Shown piece by piece: positions 9,063-17,397 of a DNA stretch of 64,000 nucleotides; position 1 is the stretch's first letter; every line of letters begins with the position of its first letter. Source of the DNA: Streptomyces sp. MMBL 11-1 (GTDB taxonomy: Bacteria > Actinomycetota > Actinomycetes > Streptomycetales > Streptomycetaceae); NCBI RefSeq assembly GCF_028622875.1, contig NZ_CP117709.1, positions 5,025,001 to 5,089,000 of the forward strand, read 5' to 3'. The position numbers were made by a program, and so were the translations under genes. The notes below the pieces were generated by a model. That model was not told the DNA's origin, did not search any database, and saw nothing but the letters and a program-made list of their open reading frames with translations.

Positions 9063-10595
9063 CGCCCGTACGGTGCGGGTCAGCATCCGGTCGAAGAGGT
9101 TGCTGGTGGCCGTCTGTATCCGGCTGTCGATGTGGTCCGGGGAGATGAGCGCCAGCGGCCAGAAGAAGGTGCCGGCGACGAAGACCATGGTCCCGTCGCG
9201 GTGCTGGACCAGGCTGGTGTTCTGGATCCGCTCACCACGCCCCATGCTGTCCTGGTAGGGCGAGTGGGACAGCAACTGCTGGGCCGCCTTGCGCGGCAGC
9301 TTGGTCTTGCGGTCACGGCCGTCGGCCTCGATGCCTATGAGGTTCGGTATCTCATCGCCGTCTGCGAGTCCCGTGCCCTTCCACAGCCAGTGGTCGGACC
9401 GACGCACGACGAGCGGTACGGGCTTGGCGAGCATGCCGTTGTACTGCACGCCGAGCAGACGCTGCTCGGCGTGCTTGCGCTTCTTCTCCAGGTCGCGCCA
9501 GCGCACGGTCGGACCGTGCTCGTCCGGAGTGGGATCGGGGTCCTGCTTGTAACAGGCGACGACGCGGTTCTCGGTGCCCGCCGACGACTTCTCCATGCGG
9601 ATGTGGAAGTAGATGTTGTTGGCGCCCAGATAGGCGAGATGGGTGCGCGAGGTGATGGCCTTCTCGGCTACGTCACGCATCTGCCGGGACCAGTACTCGT
9701 CATGGCCGGGAAAGACCATGGCCGCGTACTTCGTGGGATCGACCCGGCCTTCGTGCAGATCGAGGCTGGAGGCGTAGGTGACGTCGTAGCCGGACATCTC
9801 GGCCCACCGGGCGAGACTGCTGTCCATCTCGAACCACAGGGGGTGTCCGCCGTCGGAGTACGGGCGGTCGAACGACACCTTGAAGGCACGCTCCGCGTTC
9901 CCGCCGTTCTTCCCCTGGGCGTTGAACCCCTTGTAGAGGTTCTTACCGGTCCGCCCGTCCTGCGGCCAGGCGTTGTAGGCCTGGTACGTCGTGAAAGGCA
10001 GGACCACCAGGATGTCGGACGCCCGACCGGTCTCCCGGACGACGAACGGCGTACTGCTGCGATGCCCGTCCTTCGTCGTGAACACCGCGAGATAGACACC
10101 GGAGACCCAGTTCTCGGGGATGTCCAGGGTCCAGGAGACGGGCCAGCCGCAGTCGATCATCCCGTGCTCAGGATGGGCTTCCGGAACGTCGTGGGCGACA
10201 CCGCGCAACGCGGGACTCTGCGCCACTTCACGGCCGCCCTGCCCGTCGTAGTACCCGATCCGGTGCACCGTGACCGTGAACTCCTGGGCCGGACGCACCG
10301 ATACGTGGAACGCAACCGAATCCCCGGCCGCGGCCGAGGTCGTGGAGGCGTACCCCTGGATCTGCCCGTCCCGGTCGTTGGCCGCGCGCGTCGCGTCGCC
10401 CTCGATCTGCCAGGTGCGGGTGCCGGCGCGGGCGTTCTCGGTGACCACGGGATTCTTGCCGGTGCGGCTGGCAGCACGGTTGGGCAGGACGTCGGTCGGA
10501 ACGTCATCGTTCACATAGCCGTAGACCAGCCCGGTGGCACCCACCGCCCCGACCCCGAGAATGCCCAGGGCAGTACGACGCGAGACAGAAGACAT
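9060..10595 (-). CDS. Secreted N,N-dimethylformamidase beta subunit-like protein
   Basis: 511 residues from ATG 10595 with GGAAGG seven bases upstream. The N-terminus has a twin-arginine-like SRRTALGILG signal and a hydrophobic stretch, so export by Tat is likely. The body (TVHRIGYYDGQGGREV, YQAYNAWP, VFPGHDEYWSRQMRD, LAYLGANNIYFHIR) matches the large-subunit-like domain of N,N-dimethylformamidase, a widespread secreted actinobacterial family whose substrate is mostly unknown. The stop codon lies in the inverted-repeat element downstream. Confidence 0.75.
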   Translation of the reverse strand: MSSVSRRTALGILGVGAVGATGLVYGYVNDDVPTDVLPNRAASRTGKNPVVTENARAGTRTWQIEGDATRAANDRDGQIQGYASTTSAAAGDSVAFHVSVRPAQEFTVTVHRIGYYDGQGGREVAQSPALRGVAHDVPEAHPEHGMIDCGWPVSWTLDIPENWVSGVYLAVFTTKDGHRSSTPFVVRETGRASDILVVLPFTTYQAYNAWPQDGRTGKNLYKGFNAQGKNGGNAERAFKVSFDRPYSDGGHPLWFEMDSSLARWAEMSGYDVTYASSLDLHEGRVDPTKYAAMVFPGHDEYWSRQMRDVAEKAITSRTHLAYLGANNIYFHIRMEKSSAGTENRVVACYKQDPDPTPDEHGPTVRWRDLEKKRKHAEQRLLGVQYNGMLAKPVPLVVRRSDHWLWKGTGLADGDEIPNLIGIEADGRDRKTKLPRKAAQQLLSHSPYQDSMGRGERIQNTSLVQHRDGTMVFVAGTFFWPLALISPDHIDSRIQTATSNLFDRMLTRTVRA

Positions 10596-10733
10596 GGAAG
10601 AACCTTCCGAGGCCTGGACGCCGGGCCTCGCGCCCCACGCGTCGGTACGTGTGCGACGGGTGGTGCACAAGAGATCTGTGTGATGCCTGTCGCCAATCGC
10701 TCATCGTACGAGTGTGAAGAACACGGGTTACAG

Positions 10734-10773
10734 ATGTGACCACTGTGCGATGGGACACACACAGTGGTCACAT
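10734..10773. promoter_or_regulatory. 14-bp perfect inverted repeat upstream of the secreted protein gene
   Basis: ATGTGACCACTGTG at 10734-10747 is repeated inverted at 10760-10773 with a 12-base spacer. It lies about 140 bases upstream of the leftward gene starting at 10595 and has no T-tract. An operator is more likely than a terminator, but its regulator is unknown. Confidence 0.45.
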
Positions 10774-10842
10774 TTTGGTCTTGCGTCCCCACACGGCGAT
10801 TGAACGCGTCCGGTCAATCAGCTGCCATAGCGCTCCACCACC

Positions 10843-11150
10843 GTGGAGGACCCGGGCAAGGGTGCCTCCGACACGGGTCTGACCCACCTGGGCGCACGCC
10901 AGTACGACCCGGCCACGGGCCGCTTCATCAGCGTGGACCCGATCCTGGACCTCGCCGGCCCGCAGCAGACCCACGGTTACTCGTACGCGAACAACGCCCC
11001 GGTGGCGTTCAGCGACCCCACGGGCTGCCGCCCGGACGGCCCGGTGGGCGGGCCGGACATCAACGACAGCCGCCACCCTAAGTACGGAACCGACAACGGC
11101 CGGGCGGGCAGCGGCTGGTTCCGTGACGTGCAGGCGTGGACCGACCTCGG
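10843..11150 (+). pseudogene. RHS-repeat core fragment
   Basis: The segment TGLTHLGARQYDPATGRF, then ISVDPILDL and GYSYANNAPVAFSDPTG, is the conserved core at the end of the RHS/YD-repeat barrel, normally found in proteins over 1000 residues long. Nothing of the upstream barrel is present, and after PTG the frame continues for only a short variable tail. It is best read as a remnant of a large RHS or tRNA-nuclease-type toxin gene lost by deletion. Confidence 0.75.
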
Positions 11151-11269
11151 AGGCGGGGAACTGAGCCAGTGCGGTTGGGCTGCGACGGACATTCCTCTGC
11201 TCACAACCGCGACCCACAGGTGTTTGACGGCGACGCTGACGGCAACGTCAGCGGACGACGGCTGCGTTG

Positions 11270-11640
11270 GGCGGGGCATCGGGGGCGTCGGCCGGGCCGG
11301 GAACATTGCCGAGGGTGTCGATGGCCTGGGGTTGGAGGTGGAGTCGGACGTGGGCGTAGACGTCGGCCGGTGACGCCGATGTGGGCGTGGTCGAGGAGTT
11401 CCTTGATGACGACGAGGTCGACGTCATGCTCCAGGAGCAGGGTGGCGGTCGAGTGGCGGAGGTCGTGGAAGCGGATGCGGCGGGTGAGGTTGGCCGGGGC
11501 GGGAGGCCCGGTTGGCGTGGTGAAGACGAGGCCGCTGTCTTGCCGGGCTGATCCTGCCGCTTCGCGTTCCCCGTCCTGCCGTACCCGGTGCTCCTCGAGG
11601 GCGTGGAGGCATTCGGTGGGAGGGAGGGGCGGTGCTCGGA
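11270..11640 (-). pseudogene. Tyrosine recombinase C-terminal remnant with frameshift
   Basis: Leftward translation shows GLVFTTPTG, then RFHDLRHSTATLLLEHDVDL and VVIKELLDHAHIGVT, the catalytic C-terminus of a phage-type tyrosine integrase. Directly after HIGVT (about 11375) the family's continuation DVYAHVRLHLQ occurs in a different frame, so one indel has broken the gene. The N-terminal and most of the core-binding region are absent. It lies beside the RHS fragment, marking a decayed integration site. Confidence 0.8.
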
Positions 11641-11840
11641 TGCGTGGGTCCTGGCGGGCAGGTGGGTGAGGCCGCCGGTTCGGGTGCGCTGAGTGAGCGG
11701 CGGATGGTGGTGGAAGGCCGACGGTTATACCCGAAACCACCCTGCGTCACACGTCCCCACGCGGACTTTGTTCGCCTGCACGGCTGAAGTTTTGTTGATC
11801 TGTGGCCAGTTGAGGGGGCAGGGGGCCTACGCTTCATAAG

Positions 11841-13085
11841 GTGAACCAGTTGAAGTCCCGTGCCTCCCGCCCCCACGACCCGGCCGGCCAGCCCGGGGGA
11901 GGTGAGCTGCCCGGCAGACTCTCCGACGATCTCCGTGCCGAGCTGATCGCCTTCCGCCGGGATCTGCACATGCATCCCGAGCTGGGCAACCAGGAGTTCC
12001 GCACCACCGCGGCCATCAAGGACCGGCTGGAGAAGGCCGGGCTGAAGCCGAAGGTTCTCGCCGTCGGGACCGGGATCATGTGCGACGTGGGGGAGTGGGA
12101 CGGGGCGACGCCCATGCTGGCGTTGCGGGCGGACATCGACGCGCTGCCGATCCCGGACACCAAGGCCGGCGTGCCCTACCGGTCCACCGTGCCCGACCGG
12201 GCGCACGCCTGCGGGCACGACGTGCACACCACCGCCGTGCTCGGGGCGGGGCTCGTGCTCGCCGGGCTCGACCGGGAGGGGCTGCTGCCCCACGCCGTGC
12301 GGCTGATCTTCCAGCCCGCCGAGGAGGTCCTGCCCGGGGGTGCCGTCGACGCCATCGAGTCCGGGGTGCTGGAGGGCGTCGGGCGGATCATCGGCGTGCA
12401 CTGCGACCCGAAGGTGGACGTCGGGCGGATCGGGCTGCGGATCGGGGCCATCACCTCGGCCTGCGACCGGCTGGAGGTCACGCTCGACGGGCCCGGCGGG
12501 CACACCGCCCGGCCGCACCTGACCACCGACCTGGTCACCGCCGCCGCCCGGATCGCCGTCGACGTGCCCGCGCTGCTCGCCCGCCGGGTCGACGCCCGCT
12601 CCGGGCTCGCGCTGACCTGGGGGCGGCTGGAGACCGGGCACGCCCCCAACGTCATCCCGCAACACGCCGAGCTCTCCGGCACCGTCCGCTGCCTGGACCT
12701 GGAAGCCTGGCGCGCGGCCCCCGACCTGGTGCACGCCGCCATCGACGAGGTGGCCGGAATGCACCGGGCCAAGACCGTGGTCAACTACGTGCGCGGTGTG
12801 CCGCCCGTGGTGAACGACGCCGAGTCCATCGGCCTGCTGGACGCGGCGATGACCGAACGTCGCGGATCGTACGCGATCGAGGACACCGAGCAGAGCCTGG
12901 GCGGCGAGGACTTCTCCTGGTACCTGGAGCGGGTCCCCGGCGCGATGGCCCGCCTCGGCGTCCGGACCCCGGGCGACACGCGCGGGCTCGACCTGCATCG
13001 CGGCAACTTCGACGTGGACGAGGAAGCCATCACGGTGGGGGTCGAGCTGTTCACCGCCGCGGCGCTGTTCGACGGGAACCGTTAG
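11841..13085 (+). CDS. M20 family amidohydrolase/peptidase
   Basis: 414 residues. Metal-site motifs of the M20D group are present: FRRDLHMHPELGNQEF, LRADIDALPI, HACGHDVHTT and FQPAEE, with GGEDFSWYL near the C-terminus. Such enzymes hydrolyse N-acyl amino acids or similar amides in the cytoplasm. GTG 11841 has no good ribosome-binding site, but TACGCT lies seven bases upstream, so translation from a leaderless mRNA is possible. The next gene starts 174 bases on behind its own promoter region. The substrate is unknown. Confidence 0.85.
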   Translation: MNQLKSRASRPHDPAGQPGGGELPGRLSDDLRAELIAFRRDLHMHPELGNQEFRTTAAIKDRLEKAGLKPKVLAVGTGIMCDVGEWDGATPMLALRADIDALPIPDTKAGVPYRSTVPDRAHACGHDVHTTAVLGAGLVLAGLDREGLLPHAVRLIFQPAEEVLPGGAVDAIESGVLEGVGRIIGVHCDPKVDVGRIGLRIGAITSACDRLEVTLDGPGGHTARPHLTTDLVTAAARIAVDVPALLARRVDARSGLALTWGRLETGHAPNVIPQHAELSGTVRCLDLEAWRAAPDLVHAAIDEVAGMHRAKTVVNYVRGVPPVVNDAESIGLLDAAMTERRGSYAIEDTEQSLGGEDFSWYLERVPGAMARLGVRTPGDTRGLDLHRGNFDVDEEAITVGVELFTAAALFDGNR

Positions 13086-13186
13086 CGGAGCGTTGACGCG
13101 GTCTTCATGGGCCGTTCGTGGACCCGCGGGAGGCCTTCTGTTCACGACGATCCGGTAACGGCTTCCGTACGTGCTCTTATCTGACA

Positions 13187-13203
13187 TCTACGCGCGTTAC
13201 GAT
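13187..13203. promoter_or_regulatory. Candidate nucleoside-regulon operator, site 1
   Basis: TCTACGCGCGTTACGAT lies 57 bases upstream of the BMP lipoprotein start and overlaps a possible -10 (TACGAT, 13198-13203). The core ACGCGCGT is palindromic. Closely related palindromes precede the ABC ATPase gene (14621) and the adenosine deaminase gene (31796). Confidence 0.5.
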
Positions 13204-13259
13204 CGCCGCGAAACCAGCGCCGGAAGAGGCGCTTCGGTCAGGTTTGAAGGAGCCTTCCC

Positions 13260-14309
13260 TTGCGCCGGATCACCAGGATCACCACCGTGGGCATTGCGTC
13301 CGCGGCGCTTGCTCTCAGTGTCACCGCCTGTGGCGGAAAAACGTCGTCGGACGCGGGTTCCGACTCGGGCGGCGAGAAGGCCGCCATCGCGTACGACATC
13401 GGCGGCCGCGGCGACCAGTCGTTCAACGACGCCGCCTACGCCGGACTCGCCAGGGCGGAGAAGGACCTCGACGTCAAGGGCAGCGAGGCCGAGCCCTCCG
13501 ACGGTGAGGGGGACGCGGACAAGGTCCAGCGCCTCACGGAGCTGGCCCGCTCCGGCAACAACCCGGTGATCGGCGTCGGCTTCGCCTACGCCCCGGCCAT
13601 CAAGAAGGTCGCGCCGAAGTTCCCGAAGACCACCTTCGGCATCATCGACGACGCCTCGGTGACCGGCGACAACATCGCCAACATCGTCTTCAACGAGGAG
13701 CAGGGCTCCTACCTCGCCGGCGTCGCCGCCGCCAAGGTCACCAAGACGAAGACGATCGGCTTCATCGGCGGTGTCGAGACCCCGCTGATCAAGAAGTTCG
13801 AGGCGGGCTTCATCCAGGGCGCCAAGGACACCGACCCCGCGGTCAAGGTCCTCCCGCAGTACCTGACCCAGCCGCCGAACTTCGACGGCTTCTCCAAGCC
13901 CGACCTCGGCAAGGCCGCTGCCCAGGGCCAGCTCGACAAGAAGGCCGACGTGATCTACTCGGCCGCAGGTCTGGCCGGTTCCGGTGCCATCGAGGCCGCC
14001 TCCAAGGCCGGCGCGTGGAACATCGGCGTCGACTCCGACCAGTACAAGCAGAAGGGCCTCGCGGCCTACAAGGAGTCCATCCTGACCTCGGTCACCAAGG
14101 ATGTCGAGGACTCGGTGTTCAACCTGATCAAGTCGGTCCAGGACGGCAAGCCGACCACCGGTGAGATCCGCTACGGCCTGGACAAGGACGGCGTCGGCCT
14201 GTCGATGTCCAACCCGGCGTTCACCAAGATGACCGACGTCATCGCGGCCGTCGACAAGGCCAAGCAGGACATCATCGACGGCAAGATCACCGTCAAGACC
14301 GCTCCGTAA
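13260..14309 (+). CDS. BMP family nucleoside-binding lipoprotein
   Basis: 349 residues. TTG 13260 is the start, with AAGGAG seven bases upstream. The N-terminus is a lipoprotein signal with the lipobox cysteine at residue 24 (SVTACGG). The mature part has BMP/PnrA motifs (IAYDIGGRGDQSFNDAAY, VGFAY, YLAGVAAA, IGVDSDQYK). It captures purine or other nucleosides outside the membrane and passes them to the ABC transporter encoded just downstream. A strong terminator follows, so lipoprotein and transporter can be expressed at different levels. Confidence 0.9.
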   Translation: MRRITRITTVGIASAALALSVTACGGKTSSDAGSDSGGEKAAIAYDIGGRGDQSFNDAAYAGLARAEKDLDVKGSEAEPSDGEGDADKVQRLTELARSGNNPVIGVGFAYAPAIKKVAPKFPKTTFGIIDDASVTGDNIANIVFNEEQGSYLAGVAAAKVTKTKTIGFIGGVETPLIKKFEAGFIQGAKDTDPAVKVLPQYLTQPPNFDGFSKPDLGKAAAQGQLDKKADVIYSAAGLAGSGAIEAASKAGAWNIGVDSDQYKQKGLAAYKESILTSVTKDVEDSVFNLIKSVQDGKPTTGEIRYGLDKDGVGLSMSNPAFTKMTDVIAAVDKAKQDIIDGKITVKTAP

Positions 14310-14348
14310 GCAGCTCGGAGCCTCCTGCCGTACAGCTGGTTTCCCGAA

Positions 14349-14395
14349 GGCCCTGTCCGTCCCCGCGCCGCACCGGCCGGTGGACGGACAGGGCC
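14349..14395 (+). terminator. Strong hairpin terminator after the lipoprotein gene
   Basis: GGCCCTGTCCGTCC (14349-14362) pairs perfectly with GGACGGACAGGGCC (14382-14395), 40 bases after the lipoprotein stop. There is no U-tract, as is common in streptomycetes. Confidence 0.75.
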
Positions 14396-14410
14396 GCGGG
14401 CCCATCCCCG

Positions 14411-14470
14411 CCGTACGGACAGGCTCCCCGCCCGTACGGACAGGCTCACCGCCGTACGGACAGGCTCCCC
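14411..14470. repeat. Three tandem 20-bp repeats in an intergenic gap
   Basis: CCGTACGGACAGGCTCCCCG occurs three times with one or two changes per copy. The repeats lie in the 413-base gap between lipoprotein and ATPase genes, right after the terminator. The rest of this gap shows no gene, only the candidate operator at 14621. Confidence 0.8.
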
Positions 14471-14620
14471 GCCGCGGAGCGCGAACGTCGAGCTTGCGCG
14501 GCACCGCCCGAGCTTCCCCGTCCCACCCGAAGAAGATCCGCCTCTCGCAGTGCTCTCCCACCCGGCCCGGACCGTGCGTCCGGACCGTGACGTGCACCTG
14601 TGTTTCACGATTCGGCAGCG

Positions 14621-14632
14621 CTACGCGTGTAG
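14621..14632. promoter_or_regulatory. Candidate nucleoside-regulon operator, site 2
   Basis: CTACGCGTGTAG, a near-perfect 12-bp palindrome, lies about 90 bases upstream of the ABC ATPase start. It differs from the adenosine deaminase site (CTACGCGCGTAG) by one base. Confidence 0.5.
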
Positions 14633-14722
14633 ACAGCCCTCCGGCGCGATAACTTCACCCCCGCCCCCCAGAGCCCCTCAGCCCCTCCGCCCCCGCTCCT
14701 GTCCGGCCAAGGAGAGTGCGTC

Positions 14723-16282
14723 ATCAACGCGTCCAGCAGTCCCCCTGCCGTAGAACTGCACGGCATCACCAAGCGCTTCCCCGGCGTCGTCGCCAACCAC
14801 GACATCGACATCACGATCGGCAAGGGCACGGTCCATGCCCTCGTCGGTGAGAACGGTGCCGGCAAGTCCACCCTGATGAAGATCCTCTACGGCATGCAGA
14901 AGCCGGACGAGGGCACCATCGCGATCAACGGCGAGCAGGTCTCGTTCGCCAACCCGGGCGACGCCATCGAGCGGGGCATCGGCATGGTGCACCAGCACTT
15001 CATGCTCGCCGACAACCTCACCGTCCTGGAGAACGTCGTCCTGGGCGGCGAGAAGCTGTACGGCATCGGCTCCGGCGCCCGGAAGAAGATCAAGGAGATC
15101 TCCGACGCGTACGGCCTGGGCATCCGGCCCGACGCGCTCGTGGAGGACCTCGGGGTCGCCGACCGGCAGCGCGTGGAGATCCTCAAGGTCCTCTACCGGG
15201 GCGCCCGCATCCTGATCCTGGACGAGCCGACCGCGGTCCTCGTACCGCAGGAGGTCGACGCGCTCTTCGCCAACCTGCGCGAGCTCAAGTCCGAGGGCCT
15301 GACCGTCATCTTCATCTCGCACAAGCTGGGCGAGGTGCTCTCCGTCGCCGACGAGATCACCGTCATCCGCCGCGGTACGACCGTGGGAACCGCCGACCCG
15401 GCGTCCACCACGACCAAGCAACTCGCCGAGCTGATGGTCGGCAGCGAGCTGCCCTCGCCGGAGACCCGCGAGTCCACCGTCACCGACGTGCCGATGCTGC
15501 GCGTGCGGGACCTGGCGCTCACGGTCACCGACCCCGACGGCACCGTCCGCGACGTGCTCGCCGGCATCGACTTCACCATCCACCAGGGCGAGGTCCTCGG
15601 CATCGCCGGGGTCGAGGGCAACGGGCAGACCGAGCTGATCGAGGCCCTGATCGGCATGCGCGACCCGGACGGCGGGGTGATCACCCTCGACCAGGACGAC
15701 ATCAGCCACGTCCCCACCCGCAAGCGGCGCGAGTCAGGCATCGGCTACATCCCCGAGGACCGCCACCGCCACGGCGTCCTCCTGGAGGCCCCGCTCTGGG
15801 AGAACCGCATCCTCGGCCACGTCACCGAGAAGCCCAACAGCCGCGGCTGGCTGCTGGACAACAAGGCGGCCCGCACCGACACCGAGCGCATCGTGCGCGA
15901 GTACGACGTGCGCACCCCCGGCATCGAGGTCACCGCGGCCTCCCTCTCCGGCGGCAACCAGCAGAAGCTGATCGTCGGCCGCGAGATGAGCCACGCACCG
16001 AAGCTCCTGATCGCCGCCCACCCCACCCGTGGCGTGGACGTCGGCGCGCAGGCGCAGATCTGGGACCAGATCCGCGAGGCCCGCCGGGAAGGGCTGGCCG
16101 TCCTGCTGATCTCGGCCGACCTGGACGAGCTGATCGGCCTCTCCGACACCCTGCGCGTCATGTACCGAGGCCGACTGGTCGCCGACGCCGACCCGGCCAC
16201 CATCACCCCGGAGGAACTGGGCTCGGCCATGACCGGCGCCGCCACCGGTCACCTCGAAAGCCCGGAGGACGAGGCCCGATGA
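14723..16282 (+). CDS. Nucleoside ABC transporter ATP-binding protein (two NBDs), nonstandard start
   Basis: About 519 residues with two fused ATPase domains, as in BMP/PnrA-type and sugar importers. NBD1 has Walker A GENGAGKST (encoded about 14850-14876) and Walker B LILDEPTA. NBD2 has the degenerate GVEGNGQTEL loop and signature LSGGNQQK. The first ATG (14876) falls inside or after Walker A, so it cannot be the start. No ATG, GTG or TTG occurs in frame between the stop at 14630 and there. GGAGAG at 14711-14716 points to ATC 14723 or GTC 14720. The stop overlaps the permease ATG (ATGA). Confidence 0.85.
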   Translation: MNASSSPPAVELHGITKRFPGVVANHDIDITIGKGTVHALVGENGAGKSTLMKILYGMQKPDEGTIAINGEQVSFANPGDAIERGIGMVHQHFMLADNLTVLENVVLGGEKLYGIGSGARKKIKEISDAYGLGIRPDALVEDLGVADRQRVEILKVLYRGARILILDEPTAVLVPQEVDALFANLRELKSEGLTVIFISHKLGEVLSVADEITVIRRGTTVGTADPASTTTKQLAELMVGSELPSPETRESTVTDVPMLRVRDLALTVTDPDGTVRDVLAGIDFTIHQGEVLGIAGVEGNGQTELIEALIGMRDPDGGVITLDQDDISHVPTRKRRESGIGYIPEDRHRHGVLLEAPLWENRILGHVTEKPNSRGWLLDNKAARTDTERIVREYDVRTPGIEVTAASLSGGNQQKLIVGREMSHAPKLLIAAHPTRGVDVGAQAQIWDQIREARREGLAVLLISADLDELIGLSDTLRVMYRGRLVADADPATITPEELGSAMTGAATGHLESPEDEAR

Positions 16283-17397
16283 AGAAATTCGACAAGGACC
16301 GGCTGATCCTGGGCTTCGCCGGCCCGGTGCTCGCCCTGGTCGTCGCCCTCGCGCTGACCACCGTGGTGCTGCTCGCCTCCGGCCGCAACCCCTTCGAGCC
16401 GTACCGGATCATGTTCGAGTCGGCCGGCTACGTCGACGTCCAGGTCCTGATCGTCAACCAGGCCGGTACGTACTACCTCGCCGCACTCGCCGTGGCCATC
16501 GGCTTCCGGATGAACCTCTTCAACATCGGCGTCGACGGGCAGTACCGCCTCGCCGCCATGATGGCCGCCCTGGTCGGCGCGAGCGTCAGCCTGCCGGGGC
16601 CGCTGCACATCGCGCTGATCGTGATCGTCGCGATGCTGGTCGGCGCGTTCTGGTCGGGCATCGCGGGCTTCCTCAAGACCACCCGCGGGGTGAGCGAGGT
16701 CGTCTCGACGATCATGCTCAACTCGATCGCCACCGCCCTGGTCGCCTGGATGATCCTGCCGAAGAACTTCGGCGAGCAGCCCGCCGGGTCCAACAACCTG
16801 ACCACCGGTGAGATCCCGGAGTCCGGCTGGTTCCCGGGGCTGCCGATGGGCGACCAGGCAGGCGAGATCTACGGCTTCACCTTCGTCGCCGCGGGCTGCG
16901 GTCTCCTGTACTGGTTCGTGCTCAACCGCACCCGCTTCGGCTTCGACCTGCGCGCCACCGGCGCCAGCGCGAGCGCCGCCCAGGCCTCCGGCGTGGACGC
17001 CAAGAAGATGATCCTCACCTCGATGCTGATCTCCGGTGCGGTCGCGGGCCTGGCCGGAATGCCGACGCTGCTCGGCGACACCCACACCTACAGCCTCGAC
17101 TTCCCCACCGGTGTCGGCTTCACCGGCATCACCATCGCGCTGCTGGGCCGCAACAACCCGCTCGGCATCGCCTTCAGCGCCCTGCTGATCGCCTTCCTGG
17201 ACAAGTCGTCGGCCTCGCTCGACCAGTACGGGTACGAGAAGGAGATCGCCACGATCATGCAGGGTCTGATCGTGATCTCGGTCGTCGTCTCCTACGAGCT
17301 GGTCCGCCGGTACGGCATCCGCCGCCAGCAGCAGAAGGTCGGCGAGGAGCTCGCCGCCGGCCATGCCCTCAAGACCGAGAAGGAGGCGGCCCTGTGA
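16279..17397 (+). CDS. Nucleoside ABC transporter permease 1
   Basis: 372 residues with about nine or ten membrane segments of the BPD_transp_2 family. LAVAIGFRMNLFNIGVDGQYRL is the conserved cytoplasmic-facing segment of this importer class, and the EAA-like region is around AAQASGVDAKKM. It forms the channel with the second permease. Start and stop overlap both neighbours by 4 bases, so translation is coupled. Confidence 0.9.
   Translation: MKKFDKDRLILGFAGPVLALVVALALTTVVLLASGRNPFEPYRIMFESAGYVDVQVLIVNQAGTYYLAALAVAIGFRMNLFNIGVDGQYRLAAMMAALVGASVSLPGPLHIALIVIVAMLVGAFWSGIAGFLKTTRGVSEVVSTIMLNSIATALVAWMILPKNFGEQPAGSNNLTTGEIPESGWFPGLPMGDQAGEIYGFTFVAAGCGLLYWFVLNRTRFGFDLRATGASASAAQASGVDAKKMILTSMLISGAVAGLAGMPTLLGDTHTYSLDFPTGVGFTGITIALLGRNNPLGIAFSALLIAFLDKSSASLDQYGYEKEIATIMQGLIVISVVVSYELVRRYGIRRQQQKVGEELAAGHALKTEKEAAL

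Noticed and set aside
11841..13085. Reverse-strand frame 11424-13187 as a gene
   Set aside because: It is opposite the well-conserved M20 amidohydrolase and has shadow composition. Only its part below 11640 coincides with the integrase remnant, in another context.
14411..14470. Tandem 20-bp repeats as a short CRISPR array or iteron set
   Set aside because: Repeats are directly adjacent with no spacers and lie between transporter genes, far from any replication gene.
14876..16282. ATG 14876 as start of the ABC ATPase
   Set aside because: It would remove the first Walker A motif, which no functional member lacks, and it has no ribosome-binding site.
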